A stretch of DNA of 64,000 bases from Halogeometricum limi. GTDB taxonomy: Archaea; Halobacteriota; Halobacteria; Halobacteriales; Haloferacaceae. The notes under the pieces were generated by a model that was given only the letters and a program-made list of their open reading frames with translations, did no database searches and had not been told where the DNA came from. The DNA lies in assembly GCF_900115785.1 (NCBI RefSeq), contig NZ_FOYS01000004.1, forward strand, positions 310,001 through 374,000, read 5' to 3'. Of the stretch, positions 35,579-44,956 are shown piece by piece (the first letter of the stretch is position 1; the number at the start of each line of letters is the position of its first letter). The translations under genes and the position numbers were made by a program.

Positions 35579-36375
35579 TGTTCGAACCGCGCGTCGCCCT
35601 CGCGAGTCTCAGCGGCGAAGCGGACGCCGCGTGGGCGAGACGGGGCGCACCGTACGCCGGGATGGCGTTTCTCGGCGGCGTCAGCCTCGACGACGAGAGC
35701 AGGCGGGCGGCCCGGGAACTCGTCGCGCGCGACAGAAACGAGTTCCTCCCCGAGGACCCGTTCGCCTTCGTCCACGCGGAACTCTCGACGCTCGCCGACG
35801 CCAGCGCGGACGCGGACGCCGACGCCGACGCGACCATCGCCGCGGGCGTCAACGTCCGGAGCGCGACGCTCGACCCGATACGCCGCGCGGCCGCCGTCTG
35901 CGCCGCCCACGACGCCGTCCTCGAAGTCAACGCGCACTGCCGACAGGCGGAACTCTGCGCCGTCGGATGCGGCGAGACCCTCCTCCGAGACACCGAGAGA
36001 CTCTGCGAGTACGTCGCCGCCGCCGCCGACGAGGGCGCGACGGTGAGCGTGAAAGTCCGCGCGGAAGTCGACGGCGTGGACCTCGCAGACACGGCGAGAC
36101 GCGTCGCCGACGCGGGCGCGGCGATGCTCCACGTGGACGCGATGGATTCGGAATCTGTCGTCGCCGACCTCTGTGACACACCGCTCTTCGTCGTCGCCAA
36201 CAACGGCGTCCGCGACGAGGAAAGCGTCCGCGAGTACCTGGGGTACGGCGCGGACGCCGTCAGCGTCGGCCGACCGAGCACCGACCCGCGCGTCCTCCGT
36301 CGCGTCCGCCGGGCGGCGGACGACTGGTTCGCCGAGCGCACGCCGTCTGCGACCGACGAGGTGGTCGAGTCGTGA
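35578..36375 (+). CDS. tRNA-dihydrouridine-synthase-like TIM-barrel protein
   Basis: 265 residues, shorter than true Dus enzymes (about 310-350). EVNAHCRQAELCAVGCGETLL corresponds to the NxGCP...GxGxxLL flavin region of Dus. VSVKVRAEVDGVDLADTARRVADAGAAMLHVDA and FVVANNGVRDEESVREYLGYGADAVSVGR match the KxR and phosphate-binding strands. The canonical GCP is altered to HCR, so the substrate may not be tRNA. A short Asp-Ala repeat lies near residues 76-85. It is the second gene of a tightly coupled four-gene operon and overlaps the next by 4 nt. Confidence 0.7.
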   Translation: MFEPRVALASLSGEADAAWARRGAPYAGMAFLGGVSLDDESRRAARELVARDRNEFLPEDPFAFVHAELSTLADASADADADADATIAAGVNVRSATLDPIRRAAAVCAAHDAVLEVNAHCRQAELCAVGCGETLLRDTERLCEYVAAAADEGATVSVKVRAEVDGVDLADTARRVADAGAAMLHVDAMDSESVVADLCDTPLFVVANNGVRDEESVREYLGYGADAVSVGRPSTDPRVLRRVRRAADDWFAERTPSATDEVVES

Positions 36376-37238
36376 GCGACGACGGACCCGGCGCCCGTCG
36401 AGAGAGTCCCCGAACGCCCGCCGAGAACGCCGAACTCGCGCTCCTTCTGGAGGTGTCGGCGACGCCGAAACCCGGCAACGTCGACCGGGGACACGACCTC
36501 TCGGACCTCCGGTTCGAGCACTTCCTCGCCGGGGCCGTCGGGTCCGGAGAGGGCCTCCGACGGGCCGAATCGGGCGCGCCCGTCGGCGTCGCCTTCGAAC
36601 GCGCCGTCCGCGGGATGCGGACGCAGGAGGGCGGAAACACGCAGTTCGGGTGTCTGCTCCTCCTCGTCCCCCTCGTCCGCGCGGCGGCCGCCGGGGACCC
36701 GACGGCGTCGGGGGTGACCGACGTGGTCGAATCGACCACCGTCGCCGACGCCGCGGACTTCTACCGGTCGTTCGAGCACGTCGACGTCGCCGTCTCCGAC
36801 CCGCCCGAAGACTTCGACGCACTCGACGTCCGCCGCGGGAGCGACGCGATACCGACGCTCAGAGAGCGCGGACTGACGCTGTTCGACGTGATGGCCGCGA
36901 GCGACGGCGACGGCAACGCCGCGGAGTGGACGGGCGGGTTCTCCCGGACGTTCACCGCCGCCGAGGACATCCTCGCGGACGACGGCCCCGTTCTCGACCG
37001 AATCTCTCGGGCGTTCGTCCGCCTCCTCGCCGAGCAGGAAGATACGCTCGTTCGGACGAAACACGGCCCCGACGTCGCCGCCGACGTGGTGCGCCGGGCC
37101 GCCGAGGCGCGCGGTGACCCCGAGGCAGTCGCCGAACTCGCCGACGCGTTCGTCGCGGAGGGAATCAACCCCGGGACGACGGCGGACGTCGTCTGCGCGG
37201 CGACGTTCGTCGCCCTCGAACGGGGGGTGAGCGTATGA
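36372..37238 (+). CDS. CitG-like (triphosphoribosyl-dephospho-CoA synthase family) protein
   Basis: 288 residues. LLLEVSATPKPGNVDRGHDLSDLRFEHF is the CitG nucleotide-binding region (PKPG-V-D), and MRTQEGGNTQFGCLLLLVPLV is the Gly/Asn-rich second motif. CitG makes the prosthetic group of citrate lyase, but no citrate lyase genes are present. In archaea and methylotrophs, CitG-like genes accompany pterin/C1-carrier or cofactor clusters. Here the CofD and DUF447 neighbours suggest a cofactor-tailoring role. It starts with a GTG overlapping the previous stop by 4 nt and overlaps the next gene by 4 nt. Confidence 0.78.
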   Translation: MSDDGPGARRESPRTPAENAELALLLEVSATPKPGNVDRGHDLSDLRFEHFLAGAVGSGEGLRRAESGAPVGVAFERAVRGMRTQEGGNTQFGCLLLLVPLVRAAAAGDPTASGVTDVVESTTVADAADFYRSFEHVDVAVSDPPEDFDALDVRRGSDAIPTLRERGLTLFDVMAASDGDGNAAEWTGGFSRTFTAAEDILADDGPVLDRISRAFVRLLAEQEDTLVRTKHGPDVAADVVRRAAEARGDPEAVAELADAFVAEGINPGTTADVVCAATFVALERGVSV

Positions 37239-37852
37239 CCGGTGAGGAGACTGCGGGGCGTCCGGCCGGGTGGCCCGTCTCGCTCCGCGGCGTCACGGAG
37301 TCGGTGGTGACGACGCTCGGCCCGAACGACCGCTGGAACGCCGCCGCACTCGGGTTACACGCGCCCGAGAACGACGGCGAACCGGTGACGGCGACGACGT
37401 GGGGGAACACCAGAACCCGGCGGAACTTCCACCGGCGGGGCGGCGGCGTCGTCCAGTTCGTCGCCGACCCACGGGTGTTCGTCGCGGCGGCGGCGACCAT
37501 CCACGAGGTTGACGACCCCGTTCTCGACGACGCGCGCGCGTGGGTCGAAGTCGAAGCGACGCGCGTCGACGGCGGCGAACGCGGCGGGACGCGCTGGGAG
37601 GAGTGGAGCCTCCGACCCGTCGAGAGCGACGTCGTCTCCGAGACGGTGCCCGTGATAAATCGGGGGTTCGGCGCGGTGATAGACGCCACCGTCGCGGCGT
37701 CGCGGTTGGACGTTCCCGGCTACGACACCGAGGAACTACTCGCCCGACTCGACTACTTCGCGGAGACGGTGCGAAAGTGCGGCGGTCCGGCGGAGCGAGA
37801 GGCGTTCGAGACGCTGAGCGAGGTGTCGGGGTGGCGAGAGCGCACGGACTGA
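37235..37852 (+). CDS. DUF447-family, flavin-reductase-like split-barrel protein
   Basis: 205 residues. TTLGPNDRWNAAALGLHAP, TTWGNTRTRRNFHRRGGGVVQFVADP and the helical C-terminal half match the DUF447 family. This family has an FMN-binding split-barrel-like N-terminus and is found mainly in archaea and methylotrophs next to CitG-like and pterin genes. The biochemical role is not established. It is the last gene of the coupled cofD operon. Confidence 0.78.
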   Translation: MTGEETAGRPAGWPVSLRGVTESVVTTLGPNDRWNAAALGLHAPENDGEPVTATTWGNTRTRRNFHRRGGGVVQFVADPRVFVAAAATIHEVDDPVLDDARAWVEVEATRVDGGERGGTRWEEWSLRPVESDVVSETVPVINRGFGAVIDATVAASRLDVPGYDTEELLARLDYFAETVRKCGGPAEREAFETLSEVSGWRERTD

Positions 37853-37946
37853 GGCTCTCGGCGCGTCTGCGAGGGACCGTGACACGCCGTCGCGCCGACG
37901 ACGCCGGAACGAATCGTTTTAGTGCGCGCTGACGGTATCGTCGGGC

Positions 37947-38141
37947 ATGGCTATCAAACCCAAGTACGTCAAGCAACTCGGCAAGGTGCTGTTAGAGAAG
38001 TACCCGCAGGCGTTCAACACCGACTTCGACACGAACAAAGAGAGCGTCAGCAAACTGACGAACGTCGAGTCGAAGGAAGTGCGCAACCGCATCGCGGGCT
38101 ACATCACGCGAAAGAAGGGCGGCGTCGCGCAGACGGCGTAA
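37947..38141 (+). CDS. rps17e: 30S ribosomal protein S17e
   Basis: 64 residues, the normal short archaeal length. KPKYVKQLGKVLLEKYPQAF is the diagnostic beginning, and VRNRIAGYITRKKG the helical C-terminal half. It is part of the small ribosomal subunit and has no bacterial counterpart. A TATA-like TTTTAG near 37917-37922 suggests its own leaderless promoter, separate from the cofD operon. Confidence 0.96.
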   Translation: MAIKPKYVKQLGKVLLEKYPQAFNTDFDTNKESVSKLTNVESKEVRNRIAGYITRKKGGVAQTA

Positions 38142-38188
38142 TCCGGCGAACGCTTCTCGATATCGCCGCTACGGGCCGAGCGACTGCG

Positions 38189-38473
38189 CTACGATATCTC
38201 TAGGCTGCCGTCGCCTCCACCGTCGCCCGCGTCCTCGTCCCACTCTAACTCGAACTCGATGCTCAGTTCGCCGGGCTGTCCGGTCGGCCCCTCGCGTTCG
38301 GCCTCCACCTCGAACGTCAGCCGAGACGGGGGGTCCATCGTCACCGACTGGTCGCCCGCCGAGAGCGTGAGCGACTCACCCGATTCGAGTTTGTCCGCGA
38401 CGCTCCGCAGGTACGCCGCAATCTCCGCTCTGTCACGGTCACTCTCCGACTTGAACAGTGTCTCTTCTGGCAT
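38189..38473 (-). CDS. amphi-Trp-domain protein
   Basis: 94 residues. It begins MPEETLFKSESDRDRAEIAAYLRS with the helix-then-strands pattern (SLTLSAGDQSVTMDPPSRLTFEVEAE) of the small amphi-Trp domain family common in haloarchaea. It ends in an acidic, Gly-rich tail. The function is not known. The ATG at 38473 was chosen because the family begins there, although the frame is open to 38833. Confidence 0.8.
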   Translation of the reverse strand: MPEETLFKSESDRDRAEIAAYLRSVADKLESGESLTLSAGDQSVTMDPPSRLTFEVEAEREGPTGQPGELSIEFELEWDEDAGDGGGDGSLEIS

Positions 38474-38579
38474 GTGCCGAACCCTTCGTCGGCGACGTGG
38501 ATAAGTACACCCGTCGGCGAGAACCTCGAACCCGAGAACGGCCCGCCGCGTCCGTCGCCGTCGACGCGGTCCGTCGCGT

Positions 38580-38852
38580 TCAGAACCGGTCGACGCGGCC
38601 CGCCGCACTCCACCCGTCTCGCGGCGCGCCGTCGGTGACGCGGACCCCGTGCCGTCCGGTGAGCGTCGCCACGCGCCCGGCAAACGCCCAGCGCTTGCCG
38701 TCCCACGAGTCGCCGCCGTCCTCGGCGGCCGCCGCGGCGGCCGCGGCCTGTTGGTCGCGGAGGTGCGCGGCGACGGCCGCGGCGATGGCCGCGGCTTCGT
38801 CCTCGTCGGCCGTCTCCGGGATGGAGAGTTCAACGTCCTCTCCGTCGCTCAT
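38580..38852 (-). CDS. pccX: small subunit of haloarchaeal propionyl-CoA carboxylase (PccX-like)
   Basis: 90 residues. It has an Ala-rich helix ([21 protein letters not shown]), then the conserved core [19 protein letters not shown]. This is the small third subunit that accompanies PccB in haloarchaea (known from Haloferax mediterranei as PccX). Its ATG overlaps the pccB stop by 4 nt, so it is translationally coupled. It is needed for the activity or assembly of the biotin-dependent carboxylase in that organism. Confidence 0.85.
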   Translation of the reverse strand: MSDGEDVELSIPETADEDEAAAIAAAVAAHLRDQQAAAAAAAAEDGGDSWDGKRWAFAGRVATLTGRHGVRVTDGAPRDGWSAAGRVDRF

Positions 38853-40393
38853 ATCGGGATGTTACCGTGCTTCTTGTCCGGGAGCGACGTGCGCTTCGAG
38901 CGAAGCATCTCCAGGTCCTCGACGAGGCGCGCCCGCGTCTCCGTCGGTTCAAGCACATCGTCGACGAAGCCTCGGTCGGCCGCGGTGTACGGGTTGGCGA
39001 ACTCCTCTCTGTACTCCTCGATGAGTTCGTCGCGCCGGGCGTCCGGGTCGTCCGCCGCCTCCAACTCGTCGCTGTAGAGGATGTTGACCGCGCCCTGCGG
39101 CCCCATGACGGCGATTTCGGCCGTCGGCCACGCGTAGTTCACGTCCGCGCCGAGGTGCTTCGACGCCATCACGTCGTACGCGCCGCCGTAGGCCTTCCGC
39201 GTGATGACGGTCAAGAGCGGCACCGTCGCCTCAGAGTACGCGTACAGCAGTTTCGCGCCGTGGCGGATGATGCCGTCGTGTTCCTGGTCCGTTCCGGGGA
39301 GGAAGCCCGGCACGTCGACGAACGAGACGATGGGGACGTTGAAGCCGTCGCAGAAGCGGACGAAGCGGGCCGCCTTCTCCGAGGCTTCGATGTCGAGCGT
39401 TCCGGCGTTGACGCGCGGTTGGTTGGCGACGACGCCGACGGAGTGGCCGTCCAGTCGGGCGAACCCGACGACGATGTTCTTCGCGAAGTCCTCGTGGACG
39501 CCGAAGAACGACCCCTCGTCGAGGACGCCGTCTATCACGTCGTGGGCGTCGTACGGCTTTCTGGGTTCGTCGGGGACCACCGAGTTGAGCGACTCGTCGG
39601 CGCGTTCGGGGTCGTCCCACGGTTCGACGCGCGGCGGGTCCTCGACGTTGTTCGGCGGCAGATACGACAGGAGCAGTCGAATCTGGTCCAACGCCTGCTC
39701 TTCGTCGTCGCACGCGAAGTGCGCGACGCCGGACTCGGAGGCGTGCGTCGTCGCGCCGCCGAGTTCCTCGAACGTCACCTCTTCCCCGGTGACCGTCTTG
39801 ATGACGTCCGGGCCGGTGATGAACATGTGGCTCGTGTCCTTCACCATGAACGTGAAGTCCGTGATAGCGGGCGAGTAGACGGCCCCGCCGGCGCAGGGTC
39901 CCATGATGGCGGATATCTGCGGGACGACGCCGGACGCCTCGGTGTTGCGGCGGAATATCTCGCCGAACCCGGCCAGCGACTGGACGCCCTCTTGGATGCG
40001 CGCCCCGGCGGAGTCGTTCAGGCCGACGATGGGTGCGCCCACCTCGACGGCTTTGTCCATCACCTTCGATATCTTCTCGGCGAACACCTCGCCGAGACTG
40101 CCGCCGAAGACGGTGAAGTCGTGGGCGAACACGAACGTCTTGCGCCCGTCGACTTCCCCGTACCCGGTGACGACGCCGTCGCCGGGCAGTTGTTTCTCTT
40201 CCATCCCGAACTTGTGGTTGCGGTGCGTCCGGAACTGGTCGAATTCGTTGAACGTTCCGTCGTCGAGGAAGTAGTCGATGCGCTCTCGCGCCGTCATCTT
40301 CCCCTTGTCGTGTTGGGACTGGATTCGGTCTTCACCGCCGCCTTTGCGCGCGCGCTCGCGCTTTTCGCGGAGTTCGTCGATACGGTCGTCCAT
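38849..40393 (-). CDS. pccB: propionyl-/acetyl-CoA carboxylase beta subunit (carboxyltransferase)
   Basis: 514 residues with the two crotonase-fold halves of acyl-CoA carboxyltransferases. The N-half has [30 protein letters not shown] and [14 protein letters not shown]. The C-half has [28 protein letters not shown] and [18 protein letters not shown]. It transfers CO2 from carboxybiotin on PccA to propionyl-CoA or acetyl-CoA. The ATG at 40393 begins [20 protein letters not shown], the normal family N-terminus. Confidence 0.94.
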   Translation of the reverse strand: MDDRIDELREKRERARKGGGEDRIQSQHDKGKMTARERIDYFLDDGTFNEFDQFRTHRNHKFGMEEKQLPGDGVVTGYGEVDGRKTFVFAHDFTVFGGSLGEVFAEKISKVMDKAVEVGAPIVGLNDSAGARIQEGVQSLAGFGEIFRRNTEASGVVPQISAIMGPCAGGAVYSPAITDFTFMVKDTSHMFITGPDVIKTVTGEEVTFEELGGATTHASESGVAHFACDDEEQALDQIRLLLSYLPPNNVEDPPRVEPWDDPERADESLNSVVPDEPRKPYDAHDVIDGVLDEGSFFGVHEDFAKNIVVGFARLDGHSVGVVANQPRVNAGTLDIEASEKAARFVRFCDGFNVPIVSFVDVPGFLPGTDQEHDGIIRHGAKLLYAYSEATVPLLTVITRKAYGGAYDVMASKHLGADVNYAWPTAEIAVMGPQGAVNILYSDELEAADDPDARRDELIEEYREEFANPYTAADRGFVDDVLEPTETRARLVEDLEMLRSKRTSLPDKKHGNIPI

Positions 40394-40550
40394 CGTCACG
40401 CCGGACCACCTGCGGTCATTGTCACGAACGTCCGTCCGGGGTGCAAAAGGGTTTCCGCTCTCGGCCAAAGGTGGATTCGACGTTCGTCGAACCACGAGGA
40501 GAGGTTATGCTGGTCGCGCGCCTACTCTCACTCCCGGAAGGGTGTGAACC

Positions 40551-40715
40551 ATGAGCATGAGAGTCACCTGTAGAGAGGCGGGCCACGACTGCGACTTCTC
40601 GGTCCAGTCGGAGAACATGAAGGAACTGGTCGAGATGGTGCAGATGCACGCGCTGAACACGCACGCGATGCAGGTATCGTCGTCCGACGTGCGCGGTATG
40701 GCCGTCGAGGCGTAG
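40551..40715 (+). CDS. DUF1059-family small protein
   Basis: A 54-residue protein read by hand. It has the pattern VTCREAGHDCDFSVQSENMKE...HALNTHAM. The Cys/His positions (C7, H12, C14 and the later HALNTHA) are typical of DUF1059, a family of tiny, probably metal-binding proteins abundant in haloarchaea. It starts ATGAGCATG, so the second Met is an alternative start. It is divergent from pccB. Confidence 0.85.
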   Translation: MSMRVTCREAGHDCDFSVQSENMKELVEMVQMHALNTHAMQVSSSDVRGMAVEA

Positions 40716-40842
40716 GGCGAACGTCCGCGACCGGTCGTCCATTTTCTCGTCGTTTGCGCCCCGCGAGCGTCTGCCACCCCGCTTCGGCGACTGGCATCGG
40801 TACCTCGTCGTCGCTATCCCGTCGCCGCCCGCTCGTCTCCAC

Positions 40843-41742
40843 CTACACCGTCACGAGCGCCGCCCCGACGACGACGAGCACCGCGCCCGCGACGATTCGC
40901 CACGTCACCCGTTCGAGGTCCGAGAGCAGGAAGTACGAGAACAGCGTGGTGAAAAGCGGCGCCGTCGCCACGAGGGGGTCCACGATTGCGATGCGTCCGG
41001 CGGGCATCGAGAGCGCGGTGAACATCGACAACAGCGCACCGGCGGTGAGGACGCCGCTGACGGCGAACACGAGGTACGTTCGCGGCGGCGCGGTGAACAC
41101 GTCGCGACGCCCGCGGGCGACGACGTACGCGAGGAGGGCGACGAGCGCCGCGAGTTCGTTCAGCGCGACGGCTTCGAGCGGGGTCGTCGCACCCGCGTCG
41201 AGACCGAATCGCCTGAGGACGTTGCCGACGGCGAACGCGACGGCGGCGGCGAGCGGAACCAGCAGGTCCCGCGTCTCCCACCCCGAGAGGTCGCCGCCCT
41301 TCGCCACGGAGAGCACCGCGAGGCCGCCGACGAGGACGACGATACCCGCGACGGTGGTGAGCGAGGCGACTTCGCCGAGGAAGCCGACGGCGAGCGCCGT
41401 CGCGAACAGGGGGCGAGCGCTGACGACGGCGCTACTGACGCTCGCGCCGACGCGGGCGTTGCCCGCGAAGATGGCGATGCGGCCGACTGCGGTGCCGAGC
41501 ACGCCCGCGAGGACGAACACGGCGAGCGTCTCCGCCGACAGGTCCGCGAACGGCACCTCCCCGCGCGCGAGGAGTGCGAGCAGGTAGAGTATCGTGTCCA
41601 CGACGACGACGGTCAGCGCCGCTTGGAGGGGTCGCCCGCCCCCGGAGAGCGCGCGCTTCTCGATGACCGGGGTGAACCCCCAGACGACGGCGGGAGCGAG
41701 CGAGAGCGCGTAGACGGCGAGCGGAACGCTGGCGGCGTCCAT
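40843..41742 (-). CDS. EamA/DMT-family transporter
   Basis: 299 residues with ten hydrophobic helices in two EamA repeats. The first begins near SLAPAVVWGFTPVIEKRAL, and the second near LVPLAAAVAFAVGNVLRRFG. The second ends VDPLVATAPLFTTLFSYFLLSDLERVTWRIVAGAVLVVVGAALV, the classical EamA ending. It is probably an exporter of a metabolite or amino acid. The substrate is unknown. Confidence 0.85.
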   Translation of the reverse strand: MDAASVPLAVYALSLAPAVVWGFTPVIEKRALSGGGRPLQAALTVVVVDTILYLLALLARGEVPFADLSAETLAVFVLAGVLGTAVGRIAIFAGNARVGASVSSAVVSARPLFATALAVGFLGEVASLTTVAGIVVLVGGLAVLSVAKGGDLSGWETRDLLVPLAAAVAFAVGNVLRRFGLDAGATTPLEAVALNELAALVALLAYVVARGRRDVFTAPPRTYLVFAVSGVLTAGALLSMFTALSMPAGRIAIVDPLVATAPLFTTLFSYFLLSDLERVTWRIVAGAVLVVVGAALVTV

Positions 41743-41817
41743 ACTGGACCGTCCTGCGGGCGAGAGGAAAGCGTACTGATACCAGAAGAACGAGCGAGGC
41801 GAGTCGAACGCGCCGCG

Positions 41818-43242
41818 TCAGACGAGCGAGCGTTCGCCGCGCAGACTCGCGAAGGCGACGGCGGCGACGCCGACGGCGGCGGCGACGGTGGGCCAGAAAC
41901 CGATTCGGCCGTCGACGCCGAACGTCGTGAGGAGCGTGAAGACGAGGAAGGTAGGGATGAGGACGCCGACGCCGAACAGCCACGGCGTCGAGACGGCCCG
42001 CCCGACCGGTCCCGACCCCGACCGGAACTCGACGAGTGCGTCGCGCCCCATCACCCAGCCGACGAAGACGAGGCAGGCGGCGAGGCCGGCGGTGAGAAGG
42101 ATGTCGACGAGCGTTCCGGCGACGAAGCCGAACACGCCGGATTCGAGCGCGCACACCGACCCCGTGACGGCGACGAGAGCGCCGACGGACGCCGCCGCGC
42201 GACGCCGTTCGAGGCCGTACTCGTCGACGAGGAACGACACGGAGATTTCGAGGATGCTGATGGACGAGGAGAGCGCCGCGAGGGCGACGACGGCGAAGAA
42301 CGCCGTCGCGATGAGCGCGCCGCCGGGGAGTTGCGAGAACGCCCCCGCGAGGCCGACGAACAGCGCACCCGCGCCCGTCCCCGTCTCGCCGGGTTCGATG
42401 CCGAGCGTGAAGAGCAGGGGGAAGACGACGAGGCCCGCGAGGACGCCGACGACGGTGTTCAGGACGGCGACGCTCGCGCCGTCGAACGGCAGCGAGCGGT
42501 CCTCGTCGAGGTAGGAGGCGTACGTTATCATCGTCCCGACGCCGAGCGAGAGGGTAAACAGCGCCTGTCCGGCGGCGGGACCGAGGAGGCCGAAGAAGTT
42601 GTTCTGCAGCGTCTGCGAGTCGAATCCGAGGTAGAACGCGTACGCCTCCGACGCGCCCGCCTGGGTCGAGGCCCACGCGCCGAGGCCGACGAGGAGGAGG
42701 AAGATGGCCGGCATCATCCACTTCGTCGCGACTTCGATGCCGCCGCGGATGCCGGCGACGATGATGAGCGCCGTCAGTCCGAGAAAGAGGAGGTGGAAGA
42801 CGACGGCTTCGAGACCGAACGACGCCGACGCGAACGCGGCACCGGGGTTCGAGAAGTAGCCGACGCTCCCGGTGGCGAGGCCGAGGGCGCTCTCGCCGAG
42901 GTAGCGGAGAATCCACCCGCCGACGACGCTGTAGAAGGAGATGAGTACGAGCGAACTGGCGACGAGGAAACCGCCGACCAGCCCCCAACTGTTCGACCCC
43001 GAGAGCTCTCGGAGCGCACCGACGGGGTTCCGCTTCGAGCGTCGGCCGATGACGAACATCCCGACGAGCGCGGGGACGCCGACCAGGAGAACGATACCGA
43101 GATACACCGCGAGGAAAGCGCTACCACCGTTTTGTCCGGTTATCCACGGAAACCGCCAGATGTTCCCGAGCCCCACCGCACTCCCGACGGCGGCGAGGAT
43201 GAAGCCGAGGCGCGTCGCCCACGTTTCTCGTGTCATTGTCAC
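41818..43242 (-). CDS. SNF (neurotransmitter:sodium symporter) family transporter, copy 1
   Basis: 474 residues with 11-12 helices. It begins with the NSS signature ATRLGFILAAVGSAVGLGNI followed by WRFP, which builds the Na+ and substrate site. The middle contains FFAVVALAALSSSISILEI (helix 8 Na2 site region). It would be a Na+-coupled amino-acid uptake system in a high-salt organism. ATG at 43242 (MTM) or 43236. It is downstream of a paralogue in the same orientation. Confidence 0.9.
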   Translation of the reverse strand: MTMTRETWATRLGFILAAVGSAVGLGNIWRFPWITGQNGGSAFLAVYLGIVLLVGVPALVGMFVIGRRSKRNPVGALRELSGSNSWGLVGGFLVASSLVLISFYSVVGGWILRYLGESALGLATGSVGYFSNPGAAFASASFGLEAVVFHLLFLGLTALIIVAGIRGGIEVATKWMMPAIFLLLVGLGAWASTQAGASEAYAFYLGFDSQTLQNNFFGLLGPAAGQALFTLSLGVGTMITYASYLDEDRSLPFDGASVAVLNTVVGVLAGLVVFPLLFTLGIEPGETGTGAGALFVGLAGAFSQLPGGALIATAFFAVVALAALSSSISILEISVSFLVDEYGLERRRAAASVGALVAVTGSVCALESGVFGFVAGTLVDILLTAGLAACLVFVGWVMGRDALVEFRSGSGPVGRAVSTPWLFGVGVLIPTFLVFTLLTTFGVDGRIGFWPTVAAAVGVAAVAFASLRGERSLV

Positions 43243-43410
43243 GCAGTCTCAGTTTTGCGGCAAAAGCGCTTTCGAACCGAGGATTCGTCAGGCGGCGAAA
43301 GTGACGGACGATACCGCGGTGAAGGGGCGATTCTCGTCGCTATCCGACCGGAAAAACGCTCGTTCGGTTACGATTCGTCAGTCGAACGGCGGCGCTCCGA
43401 AGGCGGTCGT

Positions 43411-44793
43411 TCAGAGCGGTGGGACGATGGCCGGGTCCTGTCCGCCGAACAGCGTCACGAGTCCGAGGACGAGCGTCACCACGACGGCGAGGAAGACGAC
43501 GCTCCGAACCGTCCAGAGCCACGTCGCGCCGACGCCGTGGCCGAAACTCGTCCCGCGAAGGAGTTCTTCGAGGGCCGGGCGGCCGAACACCCACCCGACG
43601 AACACGAGGATACCCAGCACCGACAGCGGGAGGAACAGTTGGTACGCGAGATTGTCGAACCAGGTGAGCCACGCCGTGTCCCACGCCGAGGGGAGGCCGA
43701 GGAGGAAGATGACCGCCCCGAGGCCGACGGCGACCTGTGGGCGCGAGACGGCGTAGTTGTCGATGGCGTAGGCGACGACGACTTCGAGGAGGCTGATAGC
43801 CGAGGAGAGGGCGGCCACGAGGACGACGCCGAAGAAGACGACGCCGACGACGCGCCCGAACGGGATGGACGCGAACGCCCCGGCGACGCTGATGAACAGC
43901 GCACCCGCGCCGCCGCTCCCGGGTTCGACGCCCTGCGCGAACAGCAGGGGGATGACGACCAGACCGGCGAGGATACCGATGAGGCTGTTGAAGACGACTA
44001 TGGTCGCACCGTCGCCGAACAGGCTCTCGTCGCCGTCGATGTAGGAGGCGTACGTTATCATCGCGCCCATCCCGAGCGACAGCGAGAAGAACGCCTGACT
44101 GACGGCGAAGGGGATTATCTCCGCGAGAGGGCCGCCGAACGAGACGAACGGGAAGCCGTCGGTCGTCGCGACCGTCAGTCGCAGTTGGCTCAGGTCGGGC
44201 GAGAGGAAGTAGCCGTACCCCGGTCCGGACCCGGGGAGCGTGAACGCCCACGCGGCGAGGGCGACGAGGATGACGAGGATGCTCGGCACCATGAACTTCG
44301 TCGCCTTCTCGATGCCGTCTTCGATACCGAACGCGACGATGCCGACGACCAGCGCCATGAACACGGCGTGGAGGGCAATCGCATCCGGTCCGGCGGCGAT
44401 GCTCGAGAAGTACGCCGCGGAGTCACCGAAGTACGCGCCGGTGAGACTCCCGCCGACGTAGCGGAGCACCCACCCGCCGACGACGCTGTAGTACGACAGA
44501 ATCCAGAACCCGGTCACGAGTCCGAGGACGCCGACGAACCGCCAGTTCCTGTATCCCAACTTCTCGAACGCGCCGATGGTGTTGAGGTTGCTCTTCCGCC
44601 CGATGACGAACTCCGCGAGGATGGCCGGAAGCCCGATACCGAACGCCGCCACGAGGTAGACGACGAGGAACGTCGCCCCGCCGAACTGCGCCGTCTTGAA
44701 CGGGAACTGCCAGATGTTCCCGAGTCCGACGGCGCTGCCGACGGCGGCGAGGATGAAACCTGCCCGCGTCGCCCACGTCTCTCGTTCGCTCAT
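43411..44793 (-). CDS. SNF (neurotransmitter:sodium symporter) family transporter, copy 2
   Basis: 460 residues. TRAGFILAAVGSAVGLGNIW starts helix 1, and FFGVVLVAALSSAISLLEVV is helix 8. Overall similarity to the 474-residue neighbour indicates an old tandem duplication. The only good TATA (GTATATATAC, 44881-44890) is about 90 bp upstream of the ATG, so its mRNA likely has a 5' leader of about 65 nt, unlike most genes here. The substrate is probably an amino acid. Confidence 0.9.
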   Translation of the reverse strand: MSERETWATRAGFILAAVGSAVGLGNIWQFPFKTAQFGGATFLVVYLVAAFGIGLPAILAEFVIGRKSNLNTIGAFEKLGYRNWRFVGVLGLVTGFWILSYYSVVGGWVLRYVGGSLTGAYFGDSAAYFSSIAAGPDAIALHAVFMALVVGIVAFGIEDGIEKATKFMVPSILVILVALAAWAFTLPGSGPGYGYFLSPDLSQLRLTVATTDGFPFVSFGGPLAEIIPFAVSQAFFSLSLGMGAMITYASYIDGDESLFGDGATIVVFNSLIGILAGLVVIPLLFAQGVEPGSGGAGALFISVAGAFASIPFGRVVGVVFFGVVLVAALSSAISLLEVVVAYAIDNYAVSRPQVAVGLGAVIFLLGLPSAWDTAWLTWFDNLAYQLFLPLSVLGILVFVGWVFGRPALEELLRGTSFGHGVGATWLWTVRSVVFLAVVVTLVLGLVTLFGGQDPAIVPPL

Positions 44794-44880
44794 GTCTGGC
44801 TCCCTCTACCAGACGAGAACGTGATAAACGACACGATACGAGGGCGGAAACGCGAGGATAGTCCGACATATTCTCCCTGC

Positions 44881-44890
44881 GTATATATAC
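44881..44890 (-). promoter_or_regulatory. TATA box with an unusually long leader to the SNF gene
   Basis: GTATATATAC is the only AT-rich core in the 163-bp region upstream of the SNF gene. Spacing to the ATG implies a 5' leader of about 65 nt. Confidence 0.45.
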
Positions 44891-44956
44891 TGACGAAACG
44901 TTCGTGGGTTTTGTCTGCTCGGCAGAACTTGTGAGACACCCTCTCTCAGGGGACGG

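Noticed and set aside
38867-40573. 568-codon plus-strand frame
   Set aside because: It is antisense to pccB and its promoter, which are certain. The composition is that of a mirrored coding frame.
41623-44934. Open frame of 1103 codons on the plus strand
   Set aside because: It lies antisense to the DMT gene and the two SNF genes, whose sequences are unmistakable. Long antisense frames arise in GC-rich coding DNA because of third-position bias. The translation is an Arg/Glu-rich low-complexity string.
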